10,771 nucleotides of DNA from an uncultured Lachnospiraceae bacterium (GTDB lineage Bacteria > Bacillota_A > Clostridia > Lachnospirales > Lachnospiraceae), in contig USPJ01000018.1 of the NCBI GenBank assembly GCA_900556645.1, positions 1-10,771 on the forward strand. Direction: 5' to 3'. Positions 1 through 6,462 of the stretch are shown here, one piece after another. Position 1 is the stretch's first letter; every line of letters begins with the position of its first letter. The notes beneath the pieces are model-generated. The model had not been told where the DNA came from, ran no database searches, and was given only the letters and a program-made list of their open reading frames with translations. The translations under genes were made by a program, and so were the position numbers.

Positions 1-1
1 G

Positions 2-472
2 GAAATTACAGATAAAGCGGGAGTCATCCGTCCGACATTTTATAATCATTTTCAAGACAAGTATGAACTGTTAGAATGGATCATCATGTCACAGATCATA
101 GAACCAATCGGACCGCTTCTTCAGAATGGTATGGTGCATGAGGCATTGGTGCTGATGTTTACAAGCATTGAAAAAGAGCGGGACTTCTATAGTAAGGCGT
201 GTAAGTTAGAAGGACAGAATTCCTTTGAGAGTATTGTAAAGTCCTGTATCAAGCAGATCATCTTAGGAGTTATTGAGAATAAGGTAACCGGAAAGAAACC
301 GATACATGCCTGGCTGACACCGGATCATTTAGCAGAGTATTACAGCCAGTCCATGTGTTTTGTGGCGATCAGCTGGATCAAGAGCAATATGGTGATACCG
401 CCAAAAGAAGTGGCAGATATTTATCAATATGTGATAAAAAGGTCATTAGAGGACATATTGTCTGAAATGTAG
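2..472 (+). CDS. TetR/AcrR-family transcriptional regulator, 5' end missing
   Basis: The open frame runs from the window edge to the TAG at 470-472, giving 156 visible residues. The first residues (EITDKAGVIRPTFYNHFQDK followed by YELLEWI) are the recognition-helix half of a TetR-type helix-turn-helix: an 'AGV...TFYNHF.DK..L' pattern that binds operator DNA. TetR proteins are usually about 190 residues, so roughly 30-35 N-terminal residues lie outside the window. An internal ATG at 86 would give a protein without the DNA-binding domain and is not a credible start. The remaining ~125 residues are a helical ligand-binding/dimerisation domain of the DhaS-like kind, with no recognisable ligand motif. 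It lies just upstream of, and on the same strand as, the MMPL exporter cluster, so it is the obvious candidate repressor of that cluster. The family is clear; the target and inducer are inference. Confidence 0.88.
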   Translation, partial: EITDKAGVIRPTFYNHFQDKYELLEWIIMSQIIEPIGPLLQNGMVHEALVLMFTSIEKERDFYSKACKLEGQNSFESIVKSCIKQIILGVIENKVTGKKPIHAWLTPDHLAEYYSQSMCFVAISWIKSNMVIPPKEVADIYQYVIKRSLEDILSEM

Positions 473-475
473 ATA

Positions 476-538
476 CAATATATACATTTGCGGGGGAATG
501 TATATTGCAAAATACAGAATCGGGCGAATGTATAATTG
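476..538. promoter_or_regulatory. Repeated AATGTATA elements, candidate operator region for the TetR-type regulator
   Basis: Directly after the regulator stop codon there is an imperfect dyad: a left arm CAATATATACATT at 476-488 and a right arm AATGTATATTG at 497-507. A second copy of the right-hand element follows in direct orientation: CGGGGGAATGTATA at 491-504 and CGGGCGAATGTATA at 521-534, 13 of 14 bases identical and offset by exactly 30 bp, about three helical turns. Three related half-sites therefore sit in about 60 bp between a TetR gene and the exporter genes. This is the expected position for a TetR-family operator, but binding is inferred from layout only. A TATAAT hexamer at 531-536 overlaps the last copy; no good -35 box lies 16-18 bp upstream of it (a TTGCAA at 505-510 is 20 bp away). 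Confidence 0.5.
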
Positions 539-541
539 AAT

Positions 542-589
542 AAGACAGGAAAAAAAGATTGAATATGTATTTATTCCGTCTTTTTTTTT
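542..589 (+). terminator. Rho-independent terminator-like hairpin between the TetR gene and the MMPL gene
   Basis: The arms AAGACAGGAA (542-551) and TTCCGTCTT (574-582, using the first Ts of the T-run) pair over nine bases with one bulged A. An inner GAATA/TATTC pair (561-565 with 572-576) offers an alternative shorter stem. A run of nine T follows at 581-589. It probably ends the regulator transcript. It also lies downstream of the TATAAT at 531-536 and upstream of the exporter start codon, so it could act as an attenuator in the exporter leader; that second role is speculation. Confidence 0.62.
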
Positions 590-628
590 ATACTCAAATT
601 CAAGATTATAGAAAAGAGATGATGAAGA

Positions 629-2713
629 ATGATTAATTTTGGAAAAGGCGTAGTCAAGCTCAGAATACCAATCTTTATACTGAGTCTTGTACTGTTGATT
701 CCATCAGCATTAGGATATTTTCACACAAGAGTAAACTATGATATCCTAACGTACCTACCGGGAGAAATTGACACCATGAAGGGTCAGGATATTCTTCTGG
801 ATGAGTTTGGCACAGGAGCATTTTCCATGTGCGTTGTAGAGGGAATGGAAGATAAAGATGTTTCCGCTATGCGTAAAGAAATGGAAAAAGTTGACCATGT
901 AAAGAAGATTATCTGGTATGATTCTGTATCAGATTTATCTGTTCCGACAGATATGCTGCCGGAGGATTTACAGGAAGTATTTATTAATGAAGACAAAGAT
1001 GCGACTTTAATGGCAATCTTTTTTGACACATCCATGTCAGCGGATGAAACCATGGATGCCATTGAGGAGCTGCGGAATGTAGCAGATAAACAATGTTACA
1101 TAAGCGGTATGTCAGCAGTCGTAACAGATACAAAAGGACTGATAAACCAAGAGGTACCGATTTATGTCTTGATTGCAGTAGTTTTGGCAATCATCGTGTT
1201 ATCCCTGACCATGGATTCCGCAATTATTCCAATCTTTTTCTTATTGAGTATTGGAATGGCAATTGTATATAACTTAGGTTCCAATGTATTCCGAGGAGAG
1301 ATTTCCTATGTAACGCAGGCGATTGCAGCGGTACTGCAGTTGGGTGTTACCATGGATTATTCCATATTCCTATGGCATTCTTATGAGGAGAATCAAGAAA
1401 GATTCCCGGGAGATAAGAAACGTGCTATGGCACACGCTATATCCAATACCTTGACTTCAGTAGTGGGAAGTTCCATTACTACAGTGGCAGGATTTATTGC
1501 TCTTTGCTTTATGAGCTTTACATTAGGTTTGGATTTAGGTATTACCATGGCGAAGGGTGTTGTTATCGGCGTTATCTGTTGTGTAACCGTATTGCCGTCT
1601 ATGATTCTAATTTTTGATAAGATTATTGATAAGACCAGACACAAAGCAATCATTCCTGATTTGGGATTTATTGCAAACTGGGTAGTAAAACATTTTAAAG
1701 TATTTATCGTTATTTTCGTTGCTGTACTGATTCCAGCAATCTGGGGTTATACCCACTACGAAGTATACTATGATTTGGCAGGAACACTTCCGAAAGATTT
1801 AGACAGTGTTATTGCAAATGAGAAACTGGATGAGACTTTTGAAATGAACTCCACACATATCGTGTTGATTGATTCAAAGGTAGAGCCGAAAGATATTGAT
1901 TCCATGATGAATCAGATTAACGATTTAGATGGAGTAAAAGCAACCTTGGGATTAGATACCTTTGTAGGACCAAGCATTCCAAGAGAGATTCTTCCAGATT
2001 CCGTAAAAGAAGTTGTTATGGATGAAAATTATCAGATGGTTATGATTAGTTCCGAATACGCAGTGGCATCGGATGAAGTAAATGAACAGTGTGATAAGAT
2101 TCAGTCCATCGTTAAGAAATATGATAAGAAAGCAATGTTGATTGGTGAAGCACCTTGTACCAAGGATTTGATTACGATTACAGATCATGACTTTAAGGTA
2201 GTAAGTGCTGTATCCATCGGAGCTATCTTCCTAATTATTGCTTTTGTATTTAAATCTATTTCCTTACCGATTATTCTGGTATCGGTTATTGAATTTGCAA
2301 TCTTTATTAACATGGGTATTCCGGCATTTACGGGTACGAAGCTTCCGTTTATTGCAGGTGTGGTTATCGGAACCATTCAGCTGGGAGCCACTGTAGATTA
2401 TGCAATCTTGATGACCACCAAATACAGAAAAGCAAGATCTAAAGGAGCAGAGAAACAAGAAGCCATTACATTAGCACTTCAGTCTTCTATGCAGTCAGTT
2501 ATTGTCAGTGCATTGAGCTTCTTTGCAGCAACCTTCGGTGTAGGTATGTATTCTAATGTAGATATGATTGCTTCCTTATGTTCTTTGATGGCAAGAGGAG
2601 CGATTATCAGTATGTTTGTTGTAATCTTCATACTGCCGTCAATGTTCATGATATTTGATAAAGCAATTTGTAAGACAAGTAAAGGCTTTTTGCCGGAGAG
2701 AGTAGAAGAATAA
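629..2713 (+). CDS. MMPL/RND-superfamily membrane exporter
   Basis: A 694-residue polytopic membrane protein with the two-fold repeat of MMPL/RND exporters. TM1 lies near residues 13-30, a first extracytoplasmic loop at about 31-175, and TM2-6 at about 177-330. The second half has TM7 near 357-374, a loop at about 375-520, and TM8-12 at about 523-677. The proton-relay Asp-Tyr pair of MmpL-type exporters is visible in both halves: GVTMDYSIF with D243/Y244 and GATVDYAIL with D590/Y591. Length and two-repeat design fit the short Gram-positive MMPL/YdfJ-like type. Such proteins use the proton gradient to export lipids or hydrophobic compounds; the substrate here cannot be read from sequence. The start at 629 is preceded only by a weak purine-rich stretch (AAAAGAGATGATGAAG). 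The next gene, with a strong Shine-Dalgarno, begins 13 bp after its stop, so the two are almost certainly co-transcribed. Confidence 0.93.
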   Translation: MINFGKGVVKLRIPIFILSLVLLIPSALGYFHTRVNYDILTYLPGEIDTMKGQDILLDEFGTGAFSMCVVEGMEDKDVSAMRKEMEKVDHVKKIIWYDSVSDLSVPTDMLPEDLQEVFINEDKDATLMAIFFDTSMSADETMDAIEELRNVADKQCYISGMSAVVTDTKGLINQEVPIYVLIAVVLAIIVLSLTMDSAIIPIFFLLSIGMAIVYNLGSNVFRGEISYVTQAIAAVLQLGVTMDYSIFLWHSYEENQERFPGDKKRAMAHAISNTLTSVVGSSITTVAGFIALCFMSFTLGLDLGITMAKGVVIGVICCVTVLPSMILIFDKIIDKTRHKAIIPDLGFIANWVVKHFKVFIVIFVAVLIPAIWGYTHYEVYYDLAGTLPKDLDSVIANEKLDETFEMNSTHIVLIDSKVEPKDIDSMMNQINDLDGVKATLGLDTFVGPSIPREILPDSVKEVVMDENYQMVMISSEYAVASDEVNEQCDKIQSIVKKYDKKAMLIGEAPCTKDLITITDHDFKVVSAVSIGAIFLIIAFVFKSISLPIILVSVIEFAIFINMGIPAFTGTKLPFIAGVVIGTIQLGATVDYAILMTTKYRKARSKGAEKQEAITLALQSSMQSVIVSALSFFAATFGVGMYSNVDMIASLCSLMARGAIISMFVVIFILPSMFMIFDKAICKTSKGFLPERVEE

Positions 2714-2726
2714 GGAGGAAGGAACT

Positions 2727-4766
2727 ATGAAGTTACCAGAGTTAAAGAAGAGATTTAAAAATAAATATGTGATTCGTATTGCAGCAGGTGTTCTGACTGT
2801 TGCAATTGCAGGAACCAGCTATGGTGCATATACGGTATATGCAGAAAAAGGAACAGCCACAGAGTCAACCCAGCAGAGTGAGGCTAAATCAGAGGCAGAG
2901 GAAGAGCTGAAAGAGGTTCTTTCCGCCGAGGTCGACAAGTCTGAGGAAGAGGTTGGAAAAGACGAGACCGTATATATTGTAGCGGATAATACAGGAAAAT
3001 CTAAAGAAGTGATTGTTAGTGACTGGTTAAAGAATCCAGAAGGAAAGGACACCTTAGAAGACGCTTCCGATTTAAAGGATATTAAAAATGTAAAAGGTGA
3101 TGAAACCTTTAAAGAAAAAGATGGAAAACTGACATGGGAAGCAAAAGGAAAAGATATTTATTATCAGGGAACTACAGACAAAAAACTTCCAGTTGAGCAG
3201 AGTGTGACTTATTATCTGGATGGAAAAGAGATGTCTGCGGATGAAATTGCAGGTAAGAGTGGAAAAGTAACCATTCGTTTTGATTACAAAAATAATGTAA
3301 AAACAGTTGAAACTGTAAACGGAAAGGAACATAATGTATATGTACCATTTACAGTTATGGCAGGTATGATTTTAGATGACAGCTTCTCAAATGTAGAGGT
3401 TTCCAGCGGAAAAGTTGTATCAGACGGAGATAAACAGATTGTAGTTGGTGTGGCAATGCCGGGATTAAGCGATAGCTTAAAGGTAGATGCTTCTGACTTC
3501 TCAGAGGATGTAGATATTCCAGAGTATGTGGAAGTAACAGCCGATGTAAAAGATTTTTCTTTAAGTATGAGCATGAGTGTTATGATGAGCAGTCTTGTGA
3601 ATGGAACAGATTTCGACGAGATGTTTGACTTGGATGCTCTGGATGATGCCATCAATACATTGTCTGATTCGTCTACTCAGTTGGCAGACGGAAGTAAAGA
3701 GTTGGCAGATGGTTTAGATACTTTAAATAGCAAGATGGGAGATTTCTCAGCAGGTATTAAAACATTGAAATCCGGTGTAGATCAGCTTGGAGGCGGAGCC
3801 GGCTCATTGGCAGATGGAGCAAATCAGCTGAATGACAGTGCAAAACAGATTAGTGCCGGAATTACACAGTTAGATCAAACTTTAAACGCACCATTGTCAA
3901 CAGAGGAAAGAGCAGCAATCGAACAGAGTGCTCAAAGTGAAGTAGATGCGTTAATGAATAATGGTCAAAAAGCACAGATTATTGCATTGGCAAAGCAGCA
4001 GTTACAGACAGCAAATGGTGGTCAATTTGTAAATTCTGTAAAAACAAGTCTTCGTGAACAAGTCGCAGCAGCAGCCGGAGAATCAAACATAGTAACGGCA
4101 GAGGCATCATTTAGTAATGATCGTTCGGCAGCAGTTGCGTATGTATATAACAATACACCGGCACTTCGTGCAGGAGTACAGGGAGCGTTGAGACTTCCTT
4201 CAGAAATTCCGGATTATGCAACACTTGAGAATGCTGTAGTAGCAAGTCAGTTAAATCAGATGGCAGAAACAATTGCAGATAGTGTAGTTGAAGGAACAAA
4301 AAAGGGAGCAACCCAAGCAGCAGTAAAAGCTACACAGCAGACAAAAGCAACAGTAGCAGCAGCCATCGAAACAACGCAGGCAAACGGATATAGTCTTGTT
4401 ACAGGTTCACAGGCATTAAGCAATGGTACACAGCAATTAGCAAATCAAATTCCGACTTTAACTAGTGGGGTAACTGCATTAGTGAATGGAACAAACCAGA
4501 TTGCAGATGGAACGAATCAGTTATCTGATGGCATCGGAAAATTAGAAAAAGGTTCCAATACATTGAGTGAAGGAATGATTAAATTCGATGAAGAAGGAAT
4601 CCAGAAATTAGCTGATACCTATAATGGAGATGTAAAAGATTTGGTTGAGAGAATTGTTGCTGTAATGCAGGCAGGCTCTGATTATCAGACATTCTCACAG
4701 GTAGCAGACGGAACCACCGGATCTGTGAAGTTCATTACAAGAACAGAAGGCGTAAATGTAAAATAA
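2727..4766 (+). CDS. Extracytoplasmic heptad-repeat protein (YhgE/Pip-like), partner of the MMPL exporter
   Basis: A 679-residue protein with a basic N-terminus and one hydrophobic segment at about residues 15-38, a signal anchor or uncleaved signal. An acidic Glu/Lys/Ser-rich stretch follows (about 40-80), then a beta-rich globular part (about 81-285). After that come two blocks of seven-residue repeats of the form L-x-x-G-x-x-x (about 313-382 and 557-620, for example QLADGSKELADGLDTL and QIADGTNQLSDGIGKL). Such repeats are typical of YhgE/Pip-related proteins encoded beside MMPL exporters in Firmicutes and are expected to form long helices outside the membrane. An Ala/Gln/Thr-rich helical insertion (about 383-556) separates the blocks. 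The C-terminus (GSVKFITRTEGVNVK) carries no closing membrane segment, unlike full YhgE/Pip proteins. The ribosome site GGAGGAAGG lies just before the ATG. It probably works as an envelope accessory to the upstream exporter; the exact role is unknown. Confidence 0.8.
   Translation: MKLPELKKRFKNKYVIRIAAGVLTVAIAGTSYGAYTVYAEKGTATESTQQSEAKSEAEEELKEVLSAEVDKSEEEVGKDETVYIVADNTGKSKEVIVSDWLKNPEGKDTLEDASDLKDIKNVKGDETFKEKDGKLTWEAKGKDIYYQGTTDKKLPVEQSVTYYLDGKEMSADEIAGKSGKVTIRFDYKNNVKTVETVNGKEHNVYVPFTVMAGMILDDSFSNVEVSSGKVVSDGDKQIVVGVAMPGLSDSLKVDASDFSEDVDIPEYVEVTADVKDFSLSMSMSVMMSSLVNGTDFDEMFDLDALDDAINTLSDSSTQLADGSKELADGLDTLNSKMGDFSAGIKTLKSGVDQLGGGAGSLADGANQLNDSAKQISAGITQLDQTLNAPLSTEERAAIEQSAQSEVDALMNNGQKAQIIALAKQQLQTANGGQFVNSVKTSLREQVAAAAGESNIVTAEASFSNDRSAAVAYVYNNTPALRAGVQGALRLPSEIPDYATLENAVVASQLNQMAETIADSVVEGTKKGATQAAVKATQQTKATVAAAIETTQANGYSLVTGSQALSNGTQQLANQIPTLTSGVTALVNGTNQIADGTNQLSDGIGKLEKGSNTLSEGMIKFDEEGIQKLADTYNGDVKDLVERIVAVMQAGSDYQTFSQVADGTTGSVKFITRTEGVNVK
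3663..3872 (+). repeat. First heptad-repeat block (coding, residues about 313-382)
   Basis: Within the YhgE/Pip-like gene the encoded sequence repeats every seven residues (21 nt) with Leu-x-x-Gly spacing, for example ELADGLDTL, TLKSGVDQL and SLADGANQL. The DNA echoes this: TTGGCAGACGGAAGT and TTGGCAGATGGTTTA are successive diverged copies. The periodicity predicts an elongated helical or coiled-coil region. Confidence 0.75.
4395..4586 (+). repeat. Second heptad-repeat block (coding, residues about 557-620)
   Basis: This block has the same seven-residue L-x-x-G pattern as the first, read as ALSNGTQQL, ALVNGTNQI, QIADGTNQL and TLSEGMIKF. It is separated from the first block by about 174 residues of Ala/Gln/Thr-rich sequence without the Gly periodicity. 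Glycines recur at positions matching the first block, which suggests the two blocks were once continuous or fold against one another. Confidence 0.72.
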
Positions 4767-4794
4767 GATTAATGGATAGAAGGGAGAGAAAACC

Positions 4795-5379
4795 ATGAAT
4801 ATGGTAGAAATCGTGCTGATTACCATCGGTGTTTCATGGGAAATCTTTGCAACTCTGGAATGTCAGGGTGCATTGGTTGCCAAACTTGAAAAAAAACGAT
4901 TGGCATTAGCCGTAGTATTAACCTCACTATGGCAGACAATAGCTCTTTTTGTAGGCTGCGGTCTGGTCTCTCTCTTAAATCAATATGACGTACATTTAAG
5001 TGAGAAAGCTTATATCGGAAAAATAATCGCAGTTTTGATTCTGGGTGGAATGGGACTCAGAATGTTTGTGAAAGCATGGAGAAATGAGAGAATTATAGAA
5101 AAACGGGAAGAAGGACTGGATGTCAAGAAAACCTTTTTTGCAATCTTTAAGAGTACAATATTTACTGTTTTAACAGGAATTGCTTTTGGGTTTTTGCAAG
5201 CTGATTTGTGTAAAGTACTTATTATGATTATCTGTGTGACAGTTGCCATGGTTATCATCGGATTATATACAGGATACCGGATGGGCTATGAGCAGAAAAC
5301 AAAGGCGTATTTTTTAGGAGGTCTGTTGCTGATTATTGCAGGAATAGATGTGATTGTCCGATATATCGTATTAGGTTAG
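4795..5379 (+). CDS. MntP-like (DUF204-type) polytopic membrane protein with altered metal-site residues
   Basis: A 194-residue hydrophobic protein with about six predicted TM helices in two related halves joined by a charged cytoplasmic loop (about 95-113). From recall of E. coli MntP (188 aa), the proteins align along most of their length: the N-terminus aligns without gaps, and the C-terminal GYRMGYEQKTKAYFLGGLLL matches the MntP stretch ending in 'KAEILGGLVLILIG'. MntP exports Mn2+ using conserved aspartates in each half (SMDAF, SLDAM). Here the first is SWEIF, so Asp16 is Glu16, and the second half reads STIFTV with a hydrophobic residue in place of Asp. Manganese export is therefore doubtful. 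It starts 28 bp after the heptad-repeat gene with the ribosome site AAGGGAG, and a strong terminator follows, so it is the last gene of the exporter operon. Another small-transporter family remains possible. Confidence 0.62.
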   Translation: MNMVEIVLITIGVSWEIFATLECQGALVAKLEKKRLALAVVLTSLWQTIALFVGCGLVSLLNQYDVHLSEKAYIGKIIAVLILGGMGLRMFVKAWRNERIIEKREEGLDVKKTFFAIFKSTIFTVLTGIAFGFLQADLCKVLIMIICVTVAMVIIGLYTGYRMGYEQKTKAYFLGGLLLIIAGIDVIVRYIVLG

Positions 5380-5384
5380 GTAAG

Positions 5385-5418
5385 CACCGTAGAACGGAAT
5401 GGTTCTGCGGTGTTTTTT
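5385..5418 (+). terminator. Strong Rho-independent terminator closing the exporter operon
   Basis: CACCGTAGAAC (5385-5395) pairs with GTTCTGCGGTG (5402-5412) as an 11-bp stem with one T-G wobble. The loop has six bases, and six T follow immediately (5413-5418). It begins 6 bp after the stop codon of the MntP-like gene. Confidence 0.93.
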
Positions 5419-5443
5419 AAAAAAGAAAAATGAAAAAATGACT

Positions 5444-5456
5444 CTTGAAATTCAAG
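5444..5456. promoter_or_regulatory. 13-bp palindrome over the -35 box
   Basis: CTTGAA-A-TTCAAG is a perfect palindrome around a single central A and fully covers the TTGAAA -35 box. A protein bound here would block RNA polymerase, so it is a candidate operator; a chance palindrome in AT-rich DNA is also possible. The 10-mer AAATTCAAGA recurs just upstream of the MMPL gene (596-605), without the left arm. Confidence 0.35.
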
Positions 5457-5473
5457 AAAAAAGTAATTATAAT
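5445..5473 (+). promoter_or_regulatory. Sigma-A-type promoter of the Rpn-family gene
   Basis: A -35 box TTGAAA (5445-5450) and a perfect -10 box TATAAT (5468-5473) are separated by 17 bp. Predicted transcription starts near 5480, giving a leader of about 40 nt before the ATG at 5521. The promoter lies just after the terminator of the preceding operon, so this gene is an independent unit. Confidence 0.82.
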
Positions 5474-5493
5474 CAAAGCACAGATAGATTTCG

Positions 5494-5512
5494 CCCGTGT
5501 AATTTGGACGGG
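5494..5512 (+). promoter_or_regulatory. Leader hairpin overlapping the Shine-Dalgarno site
   Basis: CCCGT (5494-5498) pairs with ACGGG (5508-5512) around a nine-base loop. The right arm includes the first three bases of the GGGAGG ribosome site at 5510-5515, five bases upstream of the start codon. In the predicted ~40-nt leader this could lower translation of the nuclease-family gene. It is a structural reading only; the stem is short. Confidence 0.4.
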
Positions 5513-5520
5513 AGGAATAT

Positions 5521-6348
5521 ATGAAGAAAAGGTTTCAGGAACTGGATTTAAAACACGCATTTTTGTTCGCGGCAGCTATGGAAGATGCGGAGATATGTCG
5601 TTTGGTATTGGAGATTATTCTTGATAGAAAAATTCCAAAAGTAAAGGTACATACTGAACACAGCATATTGGTTAGTTCGGATTTACGTAGCGTACGTTTA
5701 GATGTGTATGCCAGTGATGAGATGCAGGTCAGCTATAATGTAGAGGCACAGAATGAAAAAGAAAAAAATCTGGCGAAGAGGAGTCGGTATCATCAGGCAG
5801 AAATGGATGTTGCATCCTTACAACCGGGAGATGATTTTAATGATTTACAGCCGGGATATGTGATTTTTATTTGTACCTTTGATCCCTTTGGCGAGGGACT
5901 CTATCGATATACTTTTGAGGAACGTTGTTTGGAACGGGATATCGGTTTAGGGGATGGAACTCAAAAGATATTTTTGAATATGAAAGGAACAAATGAAAAA
6001 GAGGTTCCATTGGAATTAGTGCACTTTTTGCACTATATGGAACAGAGTACAGATGAGTATGTGGCGAAGATATCGGATGAGCCGATTGCACGTCTGCATG
6101 AAAAGGTTATGACCTTAAAAAATTGGCGGAAACTGGAGGAAAGATATATGACAGGAGAAGAATTGCTGAGAAGAGAAAAGGCAAGAGGAAAAGCTGAAGA
6201 TGTTTTGGAACTTTTGAGCGATTGTGGAACTGTGCCAACAGAGCTGGTAGACCGTATTTTTGAAGAACGAAATTCTGAGACGCTGAAAAAATGGTTGAGA
6301 TTGGCAGCAAATGCAAAGACATTGGAAGAGTTTCAGGAAAAGATGTAG
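5521..6348 (+). CDS. Rpn-family PD-(D/E)XK nuclease / putative transposase
   Basis: A 275-residue protein of the Rpn/PDDEXK_2 family (recombination-promoting nucleases, often annotated 'transposase'). The N-terminal domain shows the family order. The start MKKRFQELDLKHAFLFAAAM is typical. The catalytic core has an Asp in VRLDVYASD (D61), an E-x-Q in YNVEAQN (E75, Q77) and the R-x-R-Y helix KRSRYHQAEMD (R87-D96). The signature VIFICTFDPFGEGLYRYTFEE (about 114-134) follows. The C-terminal helical part (DVLELLSDCGTVPTELVDRI... KTLEEFQEKM) is also common in this family. E. coli RpnA-type relatives are DNA endonucleases; whether this copy cuts DNA or moves is unknown. No terminal inverted repeats or target duplications were seen around it, so there is no sign of a complete mobile element. 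Its ribosome site GGGAGG is strong. Own promoter upstream, convergent gene downstream. All core residues appear intact. Confidence 0.9.
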   Translation: MKKRFQELDLKHAFLFAAAMEDAEICRLVLEIILDRKIPKVKVHTEHSILVSSDLRSVRLDVYASDEMQVSYNVEAQNEKEKNLAKRSRYHQAEMDVASLQPGDDFNDLQPGYVIFICTFDPFGEGLYRYTFEERCLERDIGLGDGTQKIFLNMKGTNEKEVPLELVHFLHYMEQSTDEYVAKISDEPIARLHEKVMTLKNWRKLEERYMTGEELLRREKARGKAEDVLELLSDCGTVPTELVDRIFEERNSETLKKWLRLAANAKTLEEFQEKM

Positions 6349-6368
6349 GAATCGTCTGTCAATGTTCT

Positions 6369-6422
6369 GCCCGAAAGGGCTTCTGTGGATATAAATATCC
6401 ATCTTTACAATTCGTAAATTTT
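6369..6422. repeat. Three consecutive inverted repeats between convergent genes
   Basis: After the Rpn-family stop there are three small dyads in a row. GCCC-GAAA-GGGC (6369-6380) is a GNRA-tetraloop hairpin. TGGATAT-AA-ATATCCA (6386-6401) is a near-complete palindrome. TTTAC-AATTC-GTAAA (6404-6418) is followed by TTTT. None is a textbook terminator, because the first two lack a T-run and the third is AT-rich. Together they occupy the place where transcripts from both convergent genes should end, so a composite or bidirectional terminator is the simplest reading. Confidence 0.45.
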
Positions 6423-6462
6423 CACAAAAATAAGTAAGAAAATCACCGGGGAAAGCTATCTG

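Noticed and set aside
86..472. ATG at 86 as a complete start for the first gene
   Set aside because: The same frame continues upstream to the window edge and encodes the TetR recognition helix, so 86 is an internal methionine of a truncated gene.
3284..3655. Minus-strand open frame of 123 codons inside the heptad-repeat gene
   Set aside because: Low-complexity Ser/Thr/Ile/Leu composition typical of an antisense shadow; the plus-strand frame is clearly coding.
3663..4586. Heptad repeats as a phage tape-measure or surface adhesin gene
   Set aside because: The neighbours are an MMPL exporter and a small membrane protein, with no phage genes or LPXTG anchor; the L-x-x-G pattern fits YhgE/Pip-like exporter partners better.
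5419..6462. Rpn-family gene as a complete insertion sequence
   Set aside because: No matching terminal inverted repeats or target-site duplication could be seen around the gene; the inverted repeats downstream have no counterpart upstream.
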